This document shows positions 36,401 through 49,293 of a stretch of DNA of 64,000 bases, piece after piece. This DNA comes from Rachycentron canadum (lineage: Eukaryota; Chordata; Actinopteri; Carangiformes; Rachycentridae), in contig CM076650.1 in NCBI GenBank assembly GCA_038496675.1, forward strand, positions 14,209,670 to 14,273,669. Reading direction: 5' to 3'. Made by a program: the position numbers and the translations under genes. Positions within the stretch are counted from its first letter, which is position 1; each line of letters opens with the position of its first letter. Under the pieces are notes generated by a model that was not told the DNA's origin, ran no database searches, and worked only from the letters and a program-made list of their open reading frames with translations.

Positions 36401-38382
36401 TTGTGAGTGGCCATTATGTTGTGTTTTTCATAAATTCAGTTAATTCTTTTCACCCCCTTCCGCAACTCCACCCATGTCAGAAACCAGTGAGTTAGTAGAA
36501 GAAGACAGAGAAGGCATTTCAATCTCAGATGGTCAATAATGTCTAGCAGCACGCAGTCATTGGAGACGAGGATGATGCACACTGGCTCTCACACAGAGTG
36601 TGTAAACCCTACCTGGGGCAATCTGCCACTAATGTCCTGAAACACTAGTCTACAGAGAGAACAGAAACAGCTATTGTCAACCTGGTCACACACACACACA
36701 CACACACACAGACACACGCTCATAATCACATTGGTACAAACTAACTCAAAAATGCACTGAGACAAACCCTAGAGGAGTCTACTCGTGAATGAACACATGA
36801 TTCATGTGTGTGCCAAACAATTCATGTTTCTATATTTGTATGAATTAGATGGATGTGTGAAGCCTAATTTTACAGTTTAATTGCTCATAGAGAATATAAA
36901 CTTTCTCCCTTTGATGAATCAAATGATGTACTCAAAAGTACACGTCTCTATGAGTTTGGTCTGTGCCATTTCACACTTGAAAACCCACAGGCAAGAGGAG
37001 GGAAACGTAGGTGAGGAGTGAGGCAGCAGAGGAGAGAGAGGTATACTTACATAGAGATCAGCTGCACCGTAAAAACCATCCTGATAGGCCATCACACTGA
37101 GAGACGAGAAAGGAAAGAAAGAAGGAAAGGAAGAAAATACAGAGGAGTGGTGGTGGAATGTCGAAAAACAAACAAACAAAAAAAAAAATGGTGTGATGCG
37201 CCACCATGTGGGCATTGGAGAAAACAACAAACAAGAGGTTGACGGTTGAAGGAGAGAGGGGGAAGAAAATGGTGCCAAACAGATTGTGAAAGAGAAAAGA
37301 GAAGGAAGGGTGAGATTATTACACACCGTGCAACATGCAAGACAAAATACCACCTCTTTGTATAAAAATGAACTAACTTCGGAGTGATACTACTGAGACG
37401 AAGGTCTATTAAAGGAAATGCCGTTCAATTTGAATTTACTGCACTAAGTCATATCATCACCGCTTTTTAAGTACAAGGAAATGGTATTTCAGCTCAGCAA
37501 GCAATCAATATCATTAGCTCAATAAAAAAATATATAAATTCAAACACACAGCATGCACAATTATGAAGTGCTACATTTAACTACGTGTAGACATGCATTT
37601 AAGGTGAACACTGCAGTAGGCCTACGTCAACTTTTTCTCATCATCAATACCACTTTATTGGTATAGTTATTAGTTTTTATTGATTACTTATTTGAATATT
37701 TATGTGTGTTTACCCCGGGTATGTCGGGATGGCAGGTTGTGGCACAGCTGCCCTGACAGCACTGTAGACAGGCCGCGCACGACCCCGGAGATGAGCGCCC
37801 CGAAAGGTTGCAGCGGTTGAAGCAGCTGCTGCTGCTGCTGGGTATGGAAACCCTGGTACTGAACGAGAGAAAAATAATGAATATCGAAAAAGAGCTGCTT
37901 CTACACTTACTTCTCTCCTCCTACTTTGAACAACTTGTCTCCAGCCATGTTTTAAAGTTAATGATAATAGGTGTTGTCCTACCTGTATAGAGCTCAGGAC
38001 TGTACATCGCGCCAACCATGGGACTCAACTTCCATCCAGCTAGAGTAAAAAAGTCATTATGTTATATATTTATATAATGGCTGATTTTAAGTTACACCCT
38101 TATGATTATTGTGTTACTGATATACAAAATCTATTATTCAAATTATGATTACAAGCAAATTGGAATTGAAAAAATGTAACAAAATCCACTGACAGGCATA
38201 AAACAGCACACAGCATTAACACAAACATATTTAAACATAAAACATTAAACATAAGTATTTTTGTGTATACTGGCCACACTGGTATTTTCACTTGGAAATA
38301 TAACTGATTGTGCTATTGATTGGAGTCACGTTGTGTAGCTTTAGCCACTGTGTATGAAAGTTATCTAAACAGAGGCAGAACT

Positions 38383-38413
<31 letters not shown>

Positions 38414-41400
38414 CTACCATATGGAAGAGCAGCGAGGCCTTCTCCGTTGGAATAAGGTGTAGCCATCTTCTTGTTCGTCATCACTCTGGCTGTAGCATTA
38501 TTGACCTGGACACAAGAAAAAGTGGTCAGAGGCTAATTTAACCCACTGTATTAGCAGAAGTACTGAGAAATTATCAAAAATGACACAGCATCCAATTAGA
38601 TCTAAGTTTGTGTTGTGTGCTGTCTAAAGCTTAACATATTTCATGACAAATAATGGATCAGAGATTTCGTATTGATCTTGTACCTGAATTGTGAGGTGTC
38701 ATTACACTTTAAACACTTTTTTTTACTTATGACAGAGGTTAATTCTGTTGATGGGCAGCGATGGTATTTGATGCATGCGCTTCTTTTGAAGGAGAAAGAC
38801 ATTGAAAACAAGGATCCTGGTGAGTAGTCAGGCAGTTTTGCACACAAACAATGCAACCATTGGCACACAGAACAAAGAAAACAACAAAATACTTCAGACC
38901 AAAGGCATTCAAAAAGAAATCCAAGACCATTATATTGCTACCTTTAAAAAAAGGAGGGAAAAAGAAGGTGAATTAAGCAGCAGAATTATCAGTTGAACAC
39001 AATGCAAAAAACATCAATCGAAGAGTTCATACAAAAATTACACGCAGCCAATCAAGAGCGCATCACATCACCAGAGGTGAGCAAAACTAGCCAATCAGCA
39101 AGCATCAGATGCAGCAAGAGACCAATCAAAAAAGGCTGGCAGCCCTCCCAATCAAATACACATCATACAGAAAGAGGAGGAAGGGGAGGGAGAGAGAATG
39201 ACAGAGAAAAGACAGAAATGTAGAGGGATGCAGGAGGAGGAGCCAGTCCACATGAAAAGACACAGAAAAACATGGACATGATGTGGAGAAAAGAGAGACA
39301 CAGAGAGTGAATAATCCATCCAAATGTGCAATTCTTCTAATGAACAAACAGAAACAACAAGATGCGGTACGCACATACAAAATACATCTGACTATTTGCC
39401 TACATTGGATCTAGCTGTGCATGAGCAACGATGGAGAAATGATAAATGGAGCAAGAACGAATACAGAGAGAGAACAGTCTAGATAAAAGACAGAAAGGAT
39501 GGGGGATGCAGATATCATTCCTCAAGAACAAAAAAATAAATAAAAAAATCAAATCAAACCATGGATGTGAAACACTGCCAGGCATCCAGATCAGTGTCGC
39601 ACACCAGAAAAACCTCAAAGCACACAACCACCAACACACACCATCCAGAACCAAACTGATCAGAAAGTAAAACAAATACACCTCTTTACAGAGATCATAC
39701 AGAAAAGCTGCTGTTCCTCAATGGCTCAGTTTGCTTTGCCAGCTTTGGCAGCTTTTTGTCTCAGATGCTAACAGTGTTGATATTACATATCAAGAGTAGA
39801 TTTGCTCTATAGTGGAGTATGCTTGCATCCTGCTTGGGACACACACTATTAATCCACATATATTTCTTGGCTTTGAATGATAAATCTGAACATTGGTACC
39901 TATACAACTGTCTGCAGTCTATCACCTGGTACAATAAGTACTACAGTACACCATGAGATACAGACAACTATTATCCTCTCTCCAGTAAAGCTAACATAGC
40001 ACTCATGCTTCAGCATGCTGTCCCACTAAGGTGCAAAAATGCAGCTACTGGCTGACACATGACACAGAGAGATGACATAGTACTATATGGCGTCATACAG
40101 ATGACGAGAAGAGAGTAAACCATGCAGGATACAGCTCTGGAATTAAATGCTGAATGCAGTTAGAGAGGTGATTGAAATGAATGCATAAGAAGTGGTAGTC
40201 ATAGTTGTTGCACTTGCAGATAGATGCAGTACATTCAGTTATACAAGTGGCCTTTATAATGCCATGCGGTCAATGGCTAATCTCGTAATCGTTTCATTCA
40301 CCACCTCCCCAATCAATCACAGGATTAGCCAATCAGGTCCTGTAAATCAACCAATCAATCTCCCTTCAGTAAAGGAGTCCTTTATTTGGGTATTGGGTGC
40401 ATTTTATTTCATTTGGACGGATGGGGTAGGGGGAGGGGTCATTCAAAGATGATGCCATGTGTACACAACTTACCGTTGCCAGGGAAACGGCGTGAGGACA
40501 CGCGAGCAGTTACCGTGGAGACTGACAACAACAACAACATACAAAAATCATCAGGGAAATAGAGAAAATATATGTAAGAAAGAAATGATGAACCAAAAAA
40601 AAAGAAAAGAAAAAAAGAAAACAAACAAAAAACGAGGTAATGAAAAGCAACCCCCACCCTGTGGTAGAGAGGAAGTGATGTAACAGGTCACGTGTCAACA
40701 GTCACCTACAAGCATCAGCCATTTGACAACAATCTAACCTCTACTGTATGAAACCCGTTAAAACACAGATCATAAAAGTTTAAAAAAGAGGAAACAAATG
40801 GAAACAGAAAATGTCAGAAATTTTGATCTAAGTTGGGAGGGAAACTACCCGATATTATTGCCCAGATTAAATTCAAATTACTGACAAAATAATCACTCAA
40901 AAAAAAAAAAAAAAGAAATCCAAAATAATCCCATTCTCCAATGTTTATGCTACCCAACTACATCACAGGACAGGGAAATGGACAGAGATATGGAGGGAGG
41001 GGTGGACAGCAGAAATGCAGGTGCGTATGGGGACACACAAACTGGGAGAGACAGACAGACAGACTGGCCTGGTGAAAAAGAGTGGAGAGAGATGGAGGAG
41101 AACCAATATATACAAAAACAAAAGGAAAGGAGAGGGAACGATGGCTAGGCCTATCTATTGCATTCTCTTCACTTGTTCATTCTCTCTCCACCCTCCACAT
41201 TTTTAATTCTGCACACCCACACACAGATACAGAGAAGAGTGCAGGACATTCAAGACCATGCAGAACAGCTTTAGTAGCAAGTAGAAAAAATAAGAAGCGT
41301 GATTTAAAATCAAGGGCCAGAGCAAATGGCAAAAGCATGGTGTATTTGATCTCTGAGGCCATTTGCAACTGAAATCCGAGCTCATGCTGGCAAATAAAAA

Positions 41401-44400
41401 AAAAGAAAAGAAAAGAAAAAAAAAAAAAGATGTCATAACAAAATGCACTTCCATGAGATCTGGTGTTCTTTTTCAGGAGTGGTGGATGCAAGTGTGTGTG
41501 TAAACAATACTTTTTTTTTTTTTTTAACCATCCATCTCGCACGTCTGAAAACAGCTTTTTGAAGCATCAGAAATGACACCAACACTTCTCACGGCAGTCT
41601 CATTCCCAAAAACTGCCCCTGAAATGCCCCCTTCATGCATTGGTCCTCTTAACACATCAAACATAAAAAAAAAAACAAAACAAAAAAAAAAAACAACAGC
41701 AACCCAAAGGCACCTGCTTAATATTAGGTGGACGAGTGAAAAACTCCTAAGATGACATCTGACCTCATGATCCATCCATGCAACATACAGTAGCCTCTCA
41801 CAGACACCAGCAAGCACTTTATTTTTTTATAGAGGAAAATAACTGAGAGGCCACTAACAGCCCTTCCAGTCATAAACTCAACCATGAACCAAAGATGGCC
41901 ACTCATGATGATCATGGAAGAAGTGATGATGGTGATGGAAAAGGTGCAGGAAAACAAAAACAAATAAGATCCTACATGCTGTGACAGAAGCAGATATCGT
42001 CAGCAAACATGTCATAGTGACGTCTCACTGGCCATGCCTGTTGTGTAGCCACTCCACCCAGCATGCGTTTGCAAATCACACAGCTTTTAAGATCAAGGTG
42101 CAATGGACAGCCCACAACATCAACAACAAGAACAAACAACAGCATAAACATCGACAGGAAGTGCCATCAAAAAGAGACATCTGTGTGCGCAGCACCACTG
42201 CACCATGCTATAGTGAAGCCAGAGGGGTTAGAATTGAACACATACAGCCATCCGGAAACCTTCTCTGGGGCAGAAACGACCAGAACAAACTCATTCTCAT
42301 TGTTGGACATGAAGGGAAAACAGAGGAGAAAATGGTCACTGTCTCCAAATAAAGGGGCGAGGGTGGTGAGGTACCTCAATTTTACGTCCTTCCACCAGTG
42401 TACCGTGAAGTTTCTCTCTGGCCCTCTCTGCATCTGCACTCGACTCAAACGTTACAAAACCAAAGCCCTGCAAGCAGAAGAGAGGCAAAGATAGAAAAAG
42501 AAAAGGAAGGGGAGAGTGAGAGTGAGAGCGTGTTGGAAATACGTGTTAAACTTTTACCTAACATCATTTAAGTTGGCAGTCATTAGAAATGAGGTGTTGT
42601 TCCGATGAACCTACCTTGGATCCCCTCTCATTAAAAATGATCTCCACGTCAAGGATTTTGCCAAATTGCTGAAATAAAAAATGAGGAGGAAAATGAAGAC
42701 ACAAGCATATAAGTCATGTACTGTATTTTGCCACAGGGTGTCAGCACTGTTCAGCCATGATGAGCTGGCACTGAGCCAGCTCTAGTAGTCCTTTCCTCCC
42801 CCAACACATCTTCCTTGCCTCTGCACTTTTCTATGCACCACATTTTAGAGACATTTCTCTTACAGAACAGCAAAGCACAGGGCCGCATTCTCACACCTGA
42901 CTTCTAATAACTTGTTAAAGTTCAAGTAATAGTTTTGGATGTTTTGTCAAATGCGACAAAACTTGACTTATTTTAGCTGAGACAAACATGACAGTATCTT
43001 ATATCCATTTTTAAAATTACTCCCAATGAGCATAGGAAATAAACAGTAAAAGGTAATTTGAGGTGAAGAGTGTTGACACCACTGGACTAACTGCATGTTT
43101 TTTATCCAAAGCTCCTTCACTGCATTATTGTTATACGATGACGCAGTGTGAAAAAGGGAGACTGTTCCGGTCTACATACCCCAAACATCTGCCGTAGGTC
43201 GGGGTCTCGGAAACGGAAGGGGATGTTGGACACATGGAGGCGTTTGGGGGTCCCCTTGGCATCTGAGTCATCTCCAGCACTCCCCCCACCACCTCCTCCT
43301 CCCGAGCCAACCCCTGACTGTCCGTCAATCTGGGAGGACCCATCGGACTGCAGGGTTAGGGAAGGACATGAAAGAGACACAGCAGAGATCAGGGGGGAAC
43401 AAAGAAGTGATGTCTTCATAGGACTGTGACATATAATGACAGAGAGGAAAGAGTCAGTGATTAATCTATTTGTCATAAATAATAATGGAATTATTCTACA
43501 GTTGCTGATGAATTTTATAACAATAGCCTAGTAGATTAATCGACAAACTGTGATCTGTTGTTGCATTTTTCAAGGTCATGAAACAGTCCTTTAGGCTTTT
43601 TTTTTATTTATAAACTGCAGTGATGAAGCATTTATTGGATAAATTTATTAGCCAATAAACAGAATATTAAAAACAATCAGTTATTTATGAAGAAATATTC
43701 AATAGAATCAGTATCTCAAATGTTTTTTTCTGTTTTATTCTTTTTTACATTGTATATTTTGAGGTTTAATCCTGTTGGTTGGATAAAACAAACTATAGAG
43801 GAAAAAAAATGTTTCTTAATAGATTTTCGGGAAATTTTTAAACACCATGATATTGTGCTTTATCCATACCCTCCACCCTATGACTTACTTAGGACCGATG
43901 GGAGTAATTTTGCCATCGGCACTGGTTATTAAATAAATAGTTCAATTTTGGTAAATGATTTACTTTCTTACAGAGTTAATTGACAAGAACTCTCTCATGT
44001 CTGTCCATTCAAGCGCGTTTCGTGTGAGTGTCTGCCTCATCCGACATCATCAGTCACAGTAAATGGTTAGGTTGTTATGATAATAAAATGTCCCCATTGC
44101 TATAACATTCACAGTGAATTTAGAGTTACTTTTTCACAAGCCTACAAAGATCACTTTTTGAGTTAGTTAATTACATTTACAGTCTCTTTAATGTGCCATC
44201 AACTGATCCTGGTCGCATTTTATAATTATGTCATTCATTTTAGTATTCATCTCACATCATTTTCCTTTTTCTAGAAAAACAGTAGAAAGATTGAGGGAAT
44301 TCATATGAGAGTATGAGATTGATAGTGTTTGGGGTAGATTTACACTCTGCCTGCCACCAACTCACTCAACAACAATGGTATTGAATTGTGGGGAAAAGTC

Positions 44401-46504
44401 AACTAAGTGTATCCCTAATTTTTTATTTATTTATAATAATTATTTTTTTTTAAAATCACCAACACATATTCCAACACCCTCTTGCTCACTGTGCCTTCTC
44501 AGAGCTTCCTTCTCAGGAAGAGGCTAGCACTCACTTGGACACTGAGGCTGTTGGCGGCGTTGGCGGCACTGTTCGCTGCTCCACCAGCTTCCACCGGACC
44601 CTGAACGGCCCCCGCTGCGTACAGGCTGCCCCCGTAATCCAGGGCCAGGCCGTTCTGGGGTGGAGGCGGTGGAGGTGGAGGGAATGCAGAGAAAGGTGGG
44701 GGTACAAGTCCCTCCTGACCGCCAGCACTATCCTGAGAGCCCTGTTTGAAAAAAAAGAGGAGGAGGGGGGGGGTTAAAGCTTAAGTAACTGGCTGGCGAA
44801 ATTCCATAGTATCTTTTACTGAGAGCATCACCCGAACACACAGAGACCACTTTCCCAAGAGCTTCAGTCTAAAAGTCATACAAGCATGGATATTATATTT
44901 CCATTTCCTCCTGTGTTTGTGTGTGTGTGTGTAAATGTGTGCATGTATCCAAACCACCCCCCACATTAAATATTCACTGCAGCAACATCTATTATTGAGG
45001 GTCAGATGCCTTCATGCTCAGAGTGTTGTACAATGGTGAGTGTCTAACGCTTGCACACACACTCACAAACGCCTCTGCACACAAACCACCTTTGACACAC
45101 AAACACCCACACACCTAAATGCTCACATAAAGACCAACTGTTACTGATGAAGCCTGCCCAAGTATTTTATAGACATTATTAACCCCCCTCCCCAGAAGAA
45201 AATGACAAGTGATCAGCATTTGAGCATGTAGGTGAACAATACCGGCACCCACAAACACATGGTGGAGACACACAAACATGACGCAGGCTATAACAAAACA
45301 CACACGCACGTGCACACACACACATTCCTTGCTGTTGGCAGTCAGGCATGGATACCCTAAATGGTAACAATTTTAGAGCAGAGGGAGACAGCGGGGACGG
45401 GAGAGAAAAGAGGGATGGATGATAAAAGGTGGTGACTGATAGAAGAGGCATGACCTGTCTTCTGATCATGGCTGCACAAGATAATACCAACCATCACCGT
45501 CTTTCAGATGTTATTATAACTTGCTATTAACTGCACTGGCTCAACAATAAATTTAAAACTATAGGCCTTACTGAGAAAATGTTTATTCATGATACTATGA
45601 TGTGTATCACAAGACTGAGAGTCCACATCCATGGCTCTGTGAGGCTGTCTTGAGCTAATTGGTGTTTGCTAACATGCTCACATATTTAGTAGGTATAATG
45701 TTAGCTGTAATGATCATCTTGGTTTGGTGTGTTAGTATGACAACATGTGCTAATTAGCAATGCTGGTGCATGAGAGGAAAAAAGTCACACTACAATTCAT
45801 CCACTCAAGACCATGAATGTTGGTGCAAAATTTTAAAGCAATTTATCCTGAAATTGTTGAAATATTTGAATCTGGAGCAAAGTGGTGGACCAGTGACATT
45901 GTCATTGCATTCCCTAGCGAGATGCTGCTAGCATGGCTAATAAAAACACATCAGGCTTTGTCGGGGCAGAACAATAAAGTCCTGGACTTATTTTCATCAT
46001 TGCCCCTGGTGTTTACACAGGCCAGCTACCTTTATCGAGACAGAGACAGGCATTCAGTGTCTGACATGAAGATATATTAAAATACAATAAACCCAGAAAA
46101 CACCAAAAAATTCATATCATAAAGACAGCAGCTGTAAAACAAGTTTATGATGCAAATATCACTGGAGTAGAGGGTAGAATACTAAAAACCCTACACCACT
46201 ATTATTAATAGACGACTGTTTGACAGCCATTGTTTAGCCCCTTATTCTTTGTCTTATTAATATTCTTGTTCGTCTCATTCTCCCTCTACTTCTAATCATT
46301 ATTTTCATTTCCATTATCATTTTAAATATTACTGTTACTATTATTATTACTAACAGTAAATGTAGTAGAACTAAAAGCACACAGTAATGACAATTAATTC
46401 ATTAGTAATGGTCATATTTGATTACTTTTTTCCAACAACCAAAATGATGAGCACCTCTAAAAAAAGCCTCCATGCTCTACTAGACATCTGCTTGGCTACA
46501 CAGT

Positions 46505-46550
<46 letters not shown>

Positions 46551-46637
46551 CTGACAGGCTGTAGCGATGCCCATCTGAGTTGCACAATAGATCTCTGTCC
46601 CTTTGGGAGTGTTAAAAGTGTGTGGGAGGATGCGTGT

Positions 46638-46669
<32 letters not shown>

Positions 46670-49260
46670 CTACATGTGCATGCCATCTGTCTCCCAGCTT
46701 TTGACCTTTCTCAGCGTCACACCTGTGACATGGCAGCCGGGCCCCTCGACTCAGTGACAAACAGGGGATGCATGCGGTCGACACGGATCGCATCGATAGT
46801 GTGACATGAGAGCAGCTACAGCCGAGCGGCACAGAGTAAACAGTGAGGAGAAACTTTGTGTAACACATACAGGTGAACGAAAGTAAACACAACTGAGATT
46901 CCTCTGTTATACTGAATATTTACAAGATTCAAAATAATAAATCATTACAGTGGCAAGCTTTGAACGGGTACTTTTACATCATCATGTTGACAAGCTGATG
47001 TACAATAAACAGCAAATTAACAATTTCTTTCCTTTAAAGTGCAACAATTTATCCTTGATGTCAACTTTTTCTTTAAATCAATTCTCAGGTGGAAATAAAT
47101 TCCTACTAAAGCTAAGCTATTTTGATATTATATGTAAAATGTTACTAAAGTGCTGACTGTCATCTAAAATTAAGTGAATCTAAATAATTAATAGTAGGAG
47201 CGAAGGCATCAGCATACCAAAGGGAATGTGAATTTAATATGAATGCAAACTTTTAATGAAAAATTTTTGCATCAATCCTTTGTCGTCACATATCTAAATT
47301 CACTACAAATTACATTTCTTACTTCAATAATTAACTATTTGTAAAAGGTATATATTTAATATAAAAATGAATAACAAAAGTTATTATAAATATATTGTTA
47401 GTTTTGAAATAGTTGAGACTATGATTTTTTCAAAAATAAATCTCAGCTCTCAGCAGTTCAACCTCAGTGCACATCTGTAGCACATCGTCAACATCTTTAA
47501 GCATCTTTTTTCATGATTATATTCAATTCAAAGAAGAAATTGGTGGCTATTCCTCTTTTTCTTGCTGATGTATGAGCAAAGGACAAAACCAGGTGGCTTG
47601 CAGTCCTGGTCTGGCTGTAGTGATTTCAGCAGGGTAATCACAACCAGCAATCCTGTTATCTCACTCCCTCCGCTGGCTGATAACAGACAGTAAATACATG
47701 TTTTATCTTTAATCTCAACACCGTGAGTCTGGTACCACACTATGCTGCCACACATGCACCTAAATCCCTGATACTGCTCCTGCTGCTGCTCTTTTGCCAG
47801 GTGAGGAGCCACTACCTCCGCCAGAACAGAAACCATGTTCTCCATCTTCAGTGCCTGGCACTCCAACAATAAAGCTGCCAGATTACTGACCACAGTGTCC
47901 AAGTTTAACTTCATTCAAATTTTCAGATAGCAGCTGTGTCCGCTCATCTAAACCCTGCAGCTGTATGAACCTCTTCCAATATCGTCCACAAGCATCCAAA
48001 TTAAGATTTTGCTAGATGATAACATCTCTCACATCTTTGCCTTCCTGTGCTGCCTTAGTTTCATGTAGCAGCACAACCATCTTGTCCCTAGCTTTGCTCA
48101 TTATTTGTACAGACTGTTGCACAGCCATTATTATGACCTGTGAGGGTTTTGCTTATGTAATGCCAATATGTATGTAAATATACATCTAGGTCTACAAAAT
48201 CGCAGTCATCCCTGAGCATTCAGCATCAAGAACGATAATCTAAAAGTGGAATAGAGTGTATTGAGTAAATATTGATTTCAATGCATTTCTTAGTTGCATG
48301 TCTTTCGATACATTATTCCTCCGTCCTCCTAATTTCTTTTCTGTTAAATATTAGATGTAATTTTATGCTCTAATTAATTAACAAGAGCTCAAAAATAGAC
48401 CAGAAAAATACTAATGTGAATGTGTTTCTCTTTGTTTCATTAAAACAAACAAACAAACAAAAAAAAGCATCCAGTCTGTTACATCATTGATGGTAACAAT
48501 TTGAAGATGTGCTGCAATCCTCTGATGAGACATCCTGAATCCATTACATTTTTGCAATTCAGACAAATAGAAAAGGAGAACAGAAGCTGAGAAATTGAGA
48601 AATCAGTCAGTTTAGATCATGTTTTTTTTACTGCAGGAGACAAAACACTGGATGACGTCGCCTTTGCATCGTTACATTCTAGATTAACTTTGTCTGCACA
48701 GGTGAAAATGATAGCGGGTGGAGCAAGTCCATCTGGGTCACCAGGTAGGAGCTAAACTTGGTGACAAATAGAAATAGGGAAACTAGACCCGCTCCTGGGT
48801 ACTACTAGAAAAGGGAAAGTTGATCACCCAGCTTTGGTCATGTGGTGAAATGAGAGAGTTGGAAGGTGGCGACACACTGGCACCATTTTACAGCAACGAG
48901 TATAGTCTCAAACAGCTGCAAAACACATTACTTTTGGAAATAAAAACTTTCAGCAATGCGGCACCATGACTGGCAAAGTGGATCTGTCTGTTGGCGCAGT
49001 TGGTCATGAAATTTAGTTCACACATTCATCTTGCCTGCATGCTGTCATCAGCATTTATCTTACACCACTGCTGCGCCATTATTGGGTTACTCTCGAAAAG
49101 AAGTAGTTTGTGCGATGTGTTGGTGGTGCACGTTCAAGCAGAACAATGGCGGCCTACAGTCTCTTTACAAGTTTGCTTCACACTTAAGATCTGGTTTTTC
49201 TTCCTAAGACTAAATGCTACACTAACTCTACACAAGTTTTGGTTGGTCTTACTTGTCCTG

Positions 49261-49293
<33 letters not shown>

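Noticed and set aside
43500..43720. Possible second MITE copy around GTAGATTAATCGACAAACTG
   Set aside because: Only one core word is shared with the MITE at 61.7 kb; neither end is recognisable, so it is not called.
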